NCBI RefSeq assembly: GCF_022809115.1
Contig: NZ_JALGBH010000002.1
Span: 995,543-1,059,542, forward strand
DNA length: 64,000 nucleotides
From: Pedobacter montanisoli
GTDB lineage: Bacteria; Bacteroidota; Bacteroidia; Sphingobacteriales; Sphingobacteriaceae
Direction: 5' to 3'
Shown here: in pieces, positions 8,712 through 16,227 of the stretch
How the letters are laid out: every line of letters begins with the position of its first letter
Position numbering within the stretch: the first letter of the stretch is position 1
Program-made: the position numbers and the translations under genes
The notes under the pieces: model-generated
Database searches by the model: none
What the model was told of the DNA's origin: nothing
What the model saw: the letters and a program-made list of their open reading frames with translations, nothing else

Positions 8712-10346
8712 TTAAGTCTGTATAACACCTACATTGTATGGCTTTTCAATCGGAGCTTTATTGGCAGCCTCTATGCCCATTGAGATTACTTTTCTGGTTT
8801 CCAAAGGATCTATGATACCATCAACCCATAAGCGTGATGCTGCATAATAAGGTGTAGTTTGTTTATTGTATTTCTCTGTTATCTCATTCAGTAATTTATC
8901 TTCCTGCTCTTCTGTTAAGGCTTCACCTTTGGCTTTTGATGAAGCTTCTTGTATCTGCAACAACACTTTTGCTGCCTGTGCACCTCCCATAACGGCTATT
9001 TTTGCGCTTGGCCAGGCATAGATCAACCTGGGGTCGTAAGCTTTACCACACATGGCATAATTACCTGCTCCATAAGAGTTACCTATTACAATGGTGAATT
9101 TAGGTACTACAGAATTAGCCATGGCATTTACCATTTTAGCTCCATCTTTTATAATGCCACCCTGCTCTGAACGACTACCTACCATAAAGCCGGTTACATC
9201 CTGTAGAAAAACCAATGGTATTTTTTTCTGGTTACAATTCATGATAAACCTACTGGCTTTATCTGCACTGTCTGAATAGATTACACCTCCAAACTGCATT
9301 TCACCTTTCTTTGATTTCACTACTTTACGTTGATTTGCCACGATACCTACTGCCCATCCATCGATACGTGCCAATCCGCAAATGATACTTTGTCCGTATA
9401 GGGCTTTATATTCTTCAAATTCAGAATGATCTACCAAACGGTAAATAATTTCTTTCATATCATAAGGTTTCTCCCTGTTTTCTGGTAAAATACCATAAAT
9501 CTCTTTTTCATCTAGTTTAGGCATTACAGGTTTTATACGGTCAAATCCTGCTTGTTGTGAGCCGCCTATCATGCTCATGATTTTTTTGATACTGTCTAGG
9601 CAAGCCTGATCATTAGGTTGTTTATAATCTGTAACACCCGATATTTCGCAGTGCGTAGTTGCCCCACCTAATGTTTCATTGTCTACATCTTCGCCAATAG
9701 CCGATTTAACCAGATAAGATCCCGCTAAAAATACAGATCCCGTACCCTCAACAATCATCGCTTCATCACTCATAATAGGTAAATATGCACCACCTGCAAC
9801 ACAGGCCCCCATAATTGCAGAGATTTGTACAATGCCCATAGATGACATTACCGCATTATTCCTGAAAATACGGCCAAAGTGTTCTTTATCTGGAAAAATC
9901 TCGTCCTGCATAGGTAAATAAACTCCGGCACTATCTACCAAATAAATAATAGGCAGCCTGTTTTCCATGGCTATTTCCTGAGCTCTAAGGTTTTTTTTAG
10001 CGGTCATAGGAAACCATGCCCCTGCTTTTACCGTAGCATCATTGGCTACAATGATACATTGCTTTCCCGATACATACCCTATTACACAAACTACACCTGC
10101 ACTTGGACAGCCTCCCTCGCTTTCATACATTTCATAAGCAGCAAAAGTGCCTATTTCCAGCACTTCAGAGTCTTTATCGAGAAGATATGAGATGCGTTCT
10201 CGGGCCAACATTTTACCTTTTTCTTTTTGTTTCGCCGCACTTTTTGCTCCTCCTCCCTGATAAACTTTATCTAACCTGGTTTTTAATTCATAAACTAATT
10301 GTTTGTTGATATCTTCGTTCTTGTTAAACTCTAAATTCATATACAC
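8712..10346 (-). CDS. Acyl-CoA carboxylase carboxyltransferase (beta) subunit, methylcrotonyl-CoA carboxylase-like
   Basis: Biotin-dependent carboxyltransferase of the crotonase-like ACCase beta family, 544 residues. It has two carboxyltransferase halves: the N-terminal half includes VDSAGVYLPMQDEIFPDKEHFGRIF and GACVAGGAYLPIMSDE; the C-terminal half has FLQDVTGFMVGSRSEQGGIIKDGAKMV and NSYGAGNYAMCGKAYDPR. The AYLPIMSDE and TLGGATTHCEISGVTD stretches resemble methylcrotonyl-CoA carboxylase (leucine breakdown) more than propionyl-CoA carboxylase. The biotin carboxylase/carrier subunit is not adjacent. It begins a four-gene minus-strand run with the YwqK genes and dipeptidase, an unexpected context. 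The start may be Met1 or Met3. Confidence 0.88.
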   Translation of the reverse strand: MYMNLEFNKNEDINKQLVYELKTRLDKVYQGGGAKSAAKQKEKGKMLARERISYLLDKDSEVLEIGTFAAYEMYESEGGCPSAGVVCVIGYVSGKQCIIVANDATVKAGAWFPMTAKKNLRAQEIAMENRLPIIYLVDSAGVYLPMQDEIFPDKEHFGRIFRNNAVMSSMGIVQISAIMGACVAGGAYLPIMSDEAMIVEGTGSVFLAGSYLVKSAIGEDVDNETLGGATTHCEISGVTDYKQPNDQACLDSIKKIMSMIGGSQQAGFDRIKPVMPKLDEKEIYGILPENREKPYDMKEIIYRLVDHSEFEEYKALYGQSIICGLARIDGWAVGIVANQRKVVKSKKGEMQFGGVIYSDSADKASRFIMNCNQKKIPLVFLQDVTGFMVGSRSEQGGIIKDGAKMVNAMANSVVPKFTIVIGNSYGAGNYAMCGKAYDPRLIYAWPSAKIAVMGGAQAAKVLLQIQEASSKAKGEALTEEQEDKLLNEITEKYNKQTTPYYAASRLWVDGIIDPLETRKVISMGIEAANKAPIEKPYNVGVIQT

Positions 10347-10426
10347 ATACTTATCTGTTAAACAGATCGTTTTTATTTGGTTCTGTATTTGTTAGGCTAA
10401 AATAGCATTTTAATATAGTATTTAGC

Positions 10427-11140
10427 ATGAGGCTACTTGTATTTTTAACATTACTTTTATTTCCATCATTTGTTTTTTCGCAGGATTTTAGGTTTCCAAA
10501 GCTTCCTGAATATGCATCGGGTTATGAAAAGATCGCTCCTAAGAATTGGAATGTCATTGATACGGTTTATGGCGATCTGAATAAGGATAATAACGCTGAT
10601 ATGGCTGTTGTTTTAGAATATGATTCTTTTATAAGCGAAAACCGGGCATATGGTCACAACGATATAGAATTGATCACAGAATACCAAAAACCACGGATAT
10701 TGGCTGTTTACCTGCGTGATAAGCTTAGTCAAAAACTTCATCTCGTAGTGCAGAATAACAGTTTTGTTTTAAGGGCTAAAGAAGGCGGTATAATGGGCGA
10801 TCCTTTTAGGCGAATAGAAATTGATGATAATACCCTGATCCTGGCCTTTGAAGGTGGTAATGAATGGCGATGGAAATTAAATTATACATTTAAATACCAG
10901 AACAAAGACCTTATTCTAACTAATGCCAACAGTATTTATTATAACGTCATTTCAGGTGAAATGACAGACCATATTTATGATTTTCTCGACCGAAAATTAA
11001 CGCTGGTAAGTGGCAATATTTTCTCAAGAAATATCAAAAATAAAGTAGATGAAGAAACGCTAATTTTTGGACATCCACGTAAACTAAGCGAATTTAAGAA
11101 ACCCTGGACATGGGAAATCCTAAACAATAATTTCCTGTAA
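10427..11140 (+). CDS. Secreted hypothetical protein (237 aa)
   Basis: A signal peptide (MRLLVFLTLLLFPSFVFSQ) precedes a soluble domain that contains GDLNKDNNADMAVVLEYD (around residues 50-67), an FG-GAP-like segment with acidic loop residues, and a later RRIEIDDNTLILAFEGG segment. No catalytic motif is recognised. It is divergent from the carboxylase gene and convergent with the LOG-family gene, whose stop codon abuts its own. A similar pattern (signal peptide, NKDNxAD loop) occurs in uncharacterised Bacteroidota secreted proteins. The function is unknown. Confidence 0.8.
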   Translation: MRLLVFLTLLLFPSFVFSQDFRFPKLPEYASGYEKIAPKNWNVIDTVYGDLNKDNNADMAVVLEYDSFISENRAYGHNDIELITEYQKPRILAVYLRDKLSQKLHLVVQNNSFVLRAKEGGIMGDPFRRIEIDDNTLILAFEGGNEWRWKLNYTFKYQNKDLILTNANSIYYNVISGEMTDHIYDFLDRKLTLVSGNIFSRNIKNKVDEETLIFGHPRKLSEFKKPWTWEILNNNFL

Positions 11141-11725
11141 TCAGGTTAGGTTACGGTCTCTGAACCATACTTCATCTGGCGTGGCCGAAAAATTCTGCAT
11201 TTTAGAAATCAATATAGCCGCATCTGCCTCATTAAACACCAAATCCTTATTGGCTTGTTTTAAGAAACGCTGCTGAACCATAATATCCATTTGCATAAAC
11301 AAAGGATCGTAAAATCCATTCACGTTTAAAACACCAATAGGTTTAGCATGTAGCCCCAGCTGTAACCAGGTAAGTACTTCAAAAAATTCTTCCATTGTGC
11401 CAAAACCACCCGGCAGAATAATAAAAGCATCAGACAGATCGGCCATTTTCTGTTTCCGTTCGTGCATGTTCTCTGTAATGAACATGTGGGTAATGCCTTT
11501 GTGTCCTACTTCTTTATCCATTAAGAATTTAGGAATAACACCTTTTACTGTGCCTCCTAAGCGCAATATTTCATCGGCAATCAAGCCCATCACACCAACA
11601 CTTCCTCCTCCGTAAACCAATTCTATACCCTGATCAACTAAAGTGTATGCAAGCTGCTCAATGGCTTTCATTATGTTTTCATCACCATTAAAATTAGCAC
11701 CGCAATACACGCAAACAGATTTCAT
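11141..11725 (-). CDS. LOG family protein (nucleoside monophosphate phosphoribohydrolase)
   Basis: Rossmann-fold protein of the TIGR00730/LOG family, 194 residues. The diagnostic PGGFGTMEE motif lies at residues 105-113, preceded by YGGGSVGVMG (38-47) and HERK (88-91), which together form the nucleotide-binding and catalytic site. Family members cleave cytokinin riboside 5'-monophosphates, and bacterial homologues hydrolyse AMP and related nucleotides; the natural substrate here is unknown. It stands alone on the minus strand, with its stop directly against that of the convergent secreted-protein gene. Confidence 0.93.
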   Translation of the reverse strand: MKSVCVYCGANFNGDENIMKAIEQLAYTLVDQGIELVYGGGSVGVMGLIADEILRLGGTVKGVIPKFLMDKEVGHKGITHMFITENMHERKQKMADLSDAFIILPGGFGTMEEFFEVLTWLQLGLHAKPIGVLNVNGFYDPLFMQMDIMVQQRFLKQANKDLVFNEADAAILISKMQNFSATPDEVWFRDRNLT

Positions 11726-11769
11726 ATACCTTTATTAATTTTTAGGGTACAAAACTATAAACTTTAAGC

Positions 11770-12336
11770 TTAAATCTCAGCTATTGTAAGTTGCAAATGC
11801 TCCATGTGTTTTCCTGCAAGTTTTTTTTCTCCAGTAACCTTAAAACCTGATCTTAAGTATAGTTTCTTAGCTTGAGGGTTATTTTGATCTACCAGCAAAC
11901 CCAGGGTTTGTTGCTGATCTTTGACATAAAGATCAATTAAGAACTGCAAGAGTTTAGTTCCTATTCCTCTTCCCTGTTGATCTGAATTTACACCTATACA
12001 ATCAATATAAAATTCTCCTTCCTGAGTTTCATCTTCGGGCATGAAATTGCGGTTAAACATGAGCTGTAGCCAATGGATTACTGGCTCCCTTAATGCTGCA
12101 AGTTTAGCACCTTCATATACTATAGCCGCTCCAATAATCTGGTTGTTTTCTTCTACTACCCAACAGTTTTCGTATGAATACTGATTCTCTTTTTGTTTGA
12201 ACATCTCAGTTAGAAACTGTTTTGCTTTGTCCTGATTATTTTCTCCTATAAATTGATAGATCACTTCTTCCATTGCCAATAGGACACAATTTACAACGGC
12301 TTCTGCATCAGTTATTTTTGCGGGTCTTATATGCAT
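11770..12336 (-). CDS. GNAT family N-acetyltransferase
   Basis: A 188-residue acetyltransferase of the GNAT fold. MHIRPAKITDAEAV is the typical first beta strand and helix; the acetyl-CoA-binding segment is IGVNSDQQGRGIGTKLLQFL (Q/RxxGxG/A), followed by LLVDQNNPQAKKLYLRSGF, the common N-x-x-A-xx-LYxxxGF motif. The substrate cannot be told from sequence. It lies 44 bases upstream of the LOG-family gene and may be co-transcribed with it. Confidence 0.92.
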   Translation of the reverse strand: MHIRPAKITDAEAVVNCVLLAMEEVIYQFIGENNQDKAKQFLTEMFKQKENQYSYENCWVVEENNQIIGAAIVYEGAKLAALREPVIHWLQLMFNRNFMPEDETQEGEFYIDCIGVNSDQQGRGIGTKLLQFLIDLYVKDQQQTLGLLVDQNNPQAKKLYLRSGFKVTGEKKLAGKHMEHLQLTIAEI

Positions 12337-12426
12337 ATAATTCTAAACGCTATTTAAATTTACAAACATTCATATTATCTTTATTAAAGAAAAGACAACA
12401 GTAAAGCCAACAAAAATTACTTAATT

Positions 12427-12822
12427 ATGTTTTCAAGAGCTAACACTACTATTTGGTTACGTATAGTGGTATCTATTGTATTTTTTATGCACAGTGTGCC
12501 AGGTATGTTTAACGGAGGCATAACTGAATTTGGCAAAAACTATCTTGATACTATAGGGTTTGCACCCATGGGATTGATCATGGCATGGATCATAAAACTG
12601 ATTCATGTTTTTGGCATCATCTCTTTACTGTTAAACAGATGGTTATGGATCTCTATTCCCTTAAATATTGTTATTCTTATTGCAGGTATAGGCATGGTGC
12701 ATTTACAAAATGGTTGGTATGTAGTAGGTGGTGGCAGTAATGGAATAGAATTTAATGTGCTGCTGATTGCTGTACTGGTACAAATTTTATGGAATGCATC
12801 TAAAGCAAAATCATTGCAATAA
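12427..12822 (+). CDS. DoxX family membrane protein
   Basis: A 131-residue inner-membrane protein with about four hydrophobic segments (residues 10-28, 45-65, 72-92, 110-125). The sequence HSVPGMFNGG near the first segment and GWYVVGGGSNGIEFN before the last resemble DoxX/DoxD-family proteins. The family's biochemical role is mostly undefined. Monocistronic by position, between a leftward GNAT gene and a leftward DUF1801 gene. Confidence 0.8.
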   Translation: MFSRANTTIWLRIVVSIVFFMHSVPGMFNGGITEFGKNYLDTIGFAPMGLIMAWIIKLIHVFGIISLLLNRWLWISIPLNIVILIAGIGMVHLQNGWYVVGGGSNGIEFNVLLIAVLVQILWNASKAKSLQ

Positions 12823-12850
12823 ACCACACATAAAACTGTTTTTCAGTTCG

Positions 12851-13261
12851 TTATTTTTCAACCAGGCTCAACCATTCCTGAATAGCCTTACGCAATTGTA
12901 ACTCTTTTTCTTTGATGTCTGCAAGATCTTTAAAGTAGATCATTCGCCTGCCATCTGTATAATTGCCTTCTAAAATCTCTGTATGATGTTGGATAACTGC
13001 CCCTGTGGGCAATACACACATTATCTTGTCTTTGCGCAGATTCATAACCAAAATATCGCGCTTATACTCTTTTGGGTCAAAACCTCTCATTTCTCCGCTG
13101 TAATAAAATGCAGGCGAATTCCATTTAATATGTTCTGCTATGGTTTGATCAACGGAAAGTATCGCGTTACGCAAATACATTACTGCAAGCTGCAAATCTG
13201 TTGGTAATTGAGCTATATGTGCTGTTACCTGTTCTGTATCTGTTAATTTTACTTTAGTCAT
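12851..13261 (-). CDS. DUF1801 domain protein (YdhG-like)
   Basis: A 136-residue cytoplasmic protein with the DUF1801 pattern: LRNAILSVDQTIAEHIKWNSPAFYYSG, where the ExxKWxxPxFxY core is diagnostic. The fold resembles the iron-chaperone/YdhG group, but no function is established for most members. The C-terminal helix (KDLADIKEKELQLRKAIQEWL) matches family architecture. It faces the DoxX gene convergently. Confidence 0.82.
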   Translation of the reverse strand: MTKVKLTDTEQVTAHIAQLPTDLQLAVMYLRNAILSVDQTIAEHIKWNSPAFYYSGEMRGFDPKEYKRDILVMNLRKDKIMCVLPTGAVIQHHTEILEGNYTDGRRMIYFKDLADIKEKELQLRKAIQEWLSLVEK

Positions 13262-13394
13262 TATTACGCTTATACTTACTTATTTTTTATAGACTCGCCC
13301 TTTAAATTACATAAACAGGATTAAAATACCATAAGAATAAGTAAATCCTTTAAAACCTGATGATTTAGCATAAAAAAAGTATCTTTAATTAATT

Positions 13395-13775
13395 ATGATA
13401 AAATTCTCATTAATGAAGAGTAAGATCTTAAACCTCTTATTAATTATCAGTTCATTATTTGGTTATTTAGAATGGGGAGATCATCATAAAATCTTTCTTT
13501 TCGAAGCAGAATATGAGTTATTAAATAAATTCTTTACTCATTTCAATTCGGCTGCACACCCCTTTACTCTTATTCCACTAGCGGGACAAGTTCTTTTGTT
13601 AATTACGCTATTTCAGAAAAAACCAAGTAAAATACTCGCCTATATCGGAATGGTATGCATAGGCTTACTTTTATTGTTTATGTTTTTTATAGGTTTAACA
13701 GGTCCTAATTTTAAAATTCTTATCTCCACCCTCCCTTTTATCATAATAACCATATTTATCCTGCGAAACAGGTAA
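13395..13775 (+). CDS. Small integral membrane protein (126 aa)
   Basis: Unrecognised protein with about four membrane segments (about residues 8-24, 58-74, 80-101, 105-122) and an extramembrane stretch WGDHHKIFLFEAE between the first two. Translation may start at Met1 or Met7. No conserved functional motif is visible. It lies upstream of the alcohol dehydrogenase gene on the same strand, 81 bases away. Confidence 0.75.
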   Translation: MIKFSLMKSKILNLLLIISSLFGYLEWGDHHKIFLFEAEYELLNKFFTHFNSAAHPFTLIPLAGQVLLLITLFQKKPSKILAYIGMVCIGLLLLFMFFIGLTGPNFKILISTLPFIIITIFILRNR

Positions 13776-13856
13776 TTTATTTATCAAAAACAAAACTTCA
13801 TTCATTCTTACTTTGTTTGTTCTGTAATACATAAGTATATACTAAAATAATAAACT

Positions 13857-14882
13857 ATGAAAGCAGTACGTTTTTTCGGACACAAAGATGTTCGCGTAGT
13901 AGATGATGTGGAAAAACCTGAACCCAAAGGTGATGAAGTATTGTTAAAAATTGGTGGTGCAGGAGTTTGCCACTCTGATCTGCATGTTATAGATGAAGGT
14001 ATTATGCCTATTACAGGTTTTACGCTAGGGCATGAAAATGCAGGCTGGATCGAAGCCTTAGGCCCTGATATAAAAGGATATAAAAAGGGAGATGCCGTTC
14101 TGGTATATGGTCCTTGGGGATGTGGACATTGCAAACCTTGCCAGCATTCAAAAGAAAATTATTGTGACCATCAATCTGAAATGCCTTTTGGTGGTGGTTT
14201 AGGATTAAATGGAGGCATGGCCGATTATATGCTGGTACCCTCTTCACGCTTACTGGTTCCCATTCATGATCTCGATCCGGTTATAGCGGCTCCTTTAACA
14301 GATGCAGCCTTAACACCTTATTCGGCTATTAAACGTTCCTTGCATAAACTGATGCCCGACGAATATGTGGTGGTGATAGGTGTTGGTGGCTTGGGACATG
14401 TAGCTATACAAATCTTAAAAGCCATGAGCAGCTCAACCATTATTGCTTGCGATATTACATCCGAAAAACTGGCTTTCGCTAAAGAATTAGGGGCTACACA
14501 TACCGTAAATTCTACCGATAAAGATGCAGCCGAGCAAATCCAAAAAATAACCGGGATTAAAAAAGCCAAAGTCGTACTTGATTTTGTTGGGGCAAAACCA
14601 ACCATTACACTGGGTACTCAAGTAGTTAGTCTTGATGGAGATCTTACGCTTGTAGGCTTAGGCGGTGGTGTGTATGAATATACCATGATGGGCCTGCCTT
14701 TTGGTGTAAGTATGATCAATCCGTATTGGGGTTCCAGAACAGAACTTATAGAAGTGGTAGGACTTGCAAGGCAGAAAAAAATCCATATTGAAGTAGAACG
14801 CTATCATCTTGATCAAGCTAATGAGGTTTATGACAGGCTTAGACAGGGAAAAATAAAAGGAAGAGCCGTACTGATTCCTTAA
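13857..14882 (+). CDS. Zinc-dependent alcohol dehydrogenase (MDR superfamily)
   Basis: Medium-chain NAD(P)-dependent alcohol dehydrogenase, 341 residues. The catalytic zinc site is formed by Cys38 (GVCHSDLH) and His59-Glu60 (GHE). The structural zinc is held by Cys89, Cys92, Cys95 and Cys103 in GCGHCKPCQHSKENYC. The Rossmann motif GVGGLGHVAIQILKA follows at about residue 175. The overall pattern matches bacterial NAD-dependent ADHs acting on primary alcohols and aldehydes. It is followed after 27 bases by an FAD oxidoreductase gene and could form a unit with it. Confidence 0.93.
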   Translation: MKAVRFFGHKDVRVVDDVEKPEPKGDEVLLKIGGAGVCHSDLHVIDEGIMPITGFTLGHENAGWIEALGPDIKGYKKGDAVLVYGPWGCGHCKPCQHSKENYCDHQSEMPFGGGLGLNGGMADYMLVPSSRLLVPIHDLDPVIAAPLTDAALTPYSAIKRSLHKLMPDEYVVVIGVGGLGHVAIQILKAMSSSTIIACDITSEKLAFAKELGATHTVNSTDKDAAEQIQKITGIKKAKVVLDFVGAKPTITLGTQVVSLDGDLTLVGLGGGVYEYTMMGLPFGVSMINPYWGSRTELIEVVGLARQKKIHIEVERYHLDQANEVYDRLRQGKIKGRAVLIP

Positions 14883-14909
14883 TATTTACTTATCAGTAGC
14901 AAAATTGCA

Positions 14910-16115
14910 ATGGATCTGAAATCAAATGAACCTTTCTGGCTGGTTAAAAACGGTTTGCTGAATACATATCCGTCTTTAAAAGAAAATGCCCGTTGTGATG
15001 TATTGATTGTGGGCGGTGGTATTACAGGTAGTTTGATTGCTCATCAGTGTGTTGCCGATGGATATGATACGATCCTTATTGATAAACGCGAGATTGCCAA
15101 TGGCAGTTCATCAGCTACAACCTCAATGTTACAGTATGAAATTGATATGCCTTTGTATCTGCTAACCAAAATGATCGGCGAAAAAGGTGCTATAGCGAGT
15201 TACAAATCTTGTTCTGAAGCTATTGATCAATTAAAAGAACTTACTGACAGCATTAAATCAGATGCAGGGTTCAACAAAAAGAAATCATTGTATTTTTCGG
15301 CCAAGCAGAAAGATACAGAAGGACTTGAACAAGAATTAAAAGCTCGTAAAAATGCAGGGTTTGATGTAAAATGGCTTGAAGCCCATGAAATTCTAAAAAC
15401 TTATGCAATTGACAATACCTATGGTGGTATTCTATCCGAGCAGGGAGCTAGTATAGATGCTTTTAAATTTGTACATGAAATCTTAATACACAACCAGAAA
15501 AAAGGTTTAAGAGTGTTTGATAAAACGGAACTCACAGGTACAAAAGCTGGTAAACGTAGCAATGAGGCTGTTTTAAATACAGGTGCAATCATTAGGTGTA
15601 AAAAGATTATCTACTGTGTAGGTTATGAAAGTGCTACAATGATCAAAGGAAAATTTGTGGATTTGATCAGCACTTATGCAACTGTTTCTGAAGTAGAGCC
15701 CAAAGCCAGCAAAAAATACAATGATCTTTTAATCTGGAATACAGACAGACCATACATTTATATGCGTACTACGGATGATGCTCGCCTGCTTATAGGCGGT
15801 GAAGACGAACATTTTGCTACTCCTCAAAAACGAGATGCATTACTTGATCAAAAAGAAAAACAGCTTACCCGGTCCTTTGAAAAATATTTACCTCACATCC
15901 AATTTATTCCAGATTTTGCCTGGACGGGTACTTTTGGTCAAACCAAAGATGGCCTGCCTTATATAGGCGAGCATAAAGATTTTAAAAATGCTTATTTTGT
16001 TTTAGGATTTGGAGGCAATGGCATTACATTTTCAGTTACCGGTATGCAAATGGTTTCAAACTGGCTAAAGGACAAAACGCATTTACTTACACCTTATTTT
16101 GCCTTTGGCCGTTAA
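14910..16115 (+). CDS. FAD-dependent oxidoreductase (DAO family)
   Basis: A 401-residue flavoprotein of the D-amino-acid-oxidase/glycine-oxidase-like fold. The dinucleotide-binding motif VLIVGGGITGSLIAHQ begins near residue 30 and is followed by ILIDKREIANGSSSATTSML, with the small-residue cluster typical of DAO proteins around the flavin. The C-terminal region has WTGTFGQTKDGLPYIGEH and FGGNGITFS, matching the second FAD-contacting part. The substrate is unknown. Confidence 0.9.
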   Translation: MDLKSNEPFWLVKNGLLNTYPSLKENARCDVLIVGGGITGSLIAHQCVADGYDTILIDKREIANGSSSATTSMLQYEIDMPLYLLTKMIGEKGAIASYKSCSEAIDQLKELTDSIKSDAGFNKKKSLYFSAKQKDTEGLEQELKARKNAGFDVKWLEAHEILKTYAIDNTYGGILSEQGASIDAFKFVHEILIHNQKKGLRVFDKTELTGTKAGKRSNEAVLNTGAIIRCKKIIYCVGYESATMIKGKFVDLISTYATVSEVEPKASKKYNDLLIWNTDRPYIYMRTTDDARLLIGGEDEHFATPQKRDALLDQKEKQLTRSFEKYLPHIQFIPDFAWTGTFGQTKDGLPYIGEHKDFKNAYFVLGFGGNGITFSVTGMQMVSNWLKDKTHLLTPYFAFGR

Positions 16116-16227
16116 CATCTCATTACTTTAACATCTCCATATATTGATAAATCACTTTAAGACAAGCTCCTTTAAAAATCGTAAATTCAACTACAATGCC
16201 GTTTTTATAGAAAACTAAAACCCAAAT

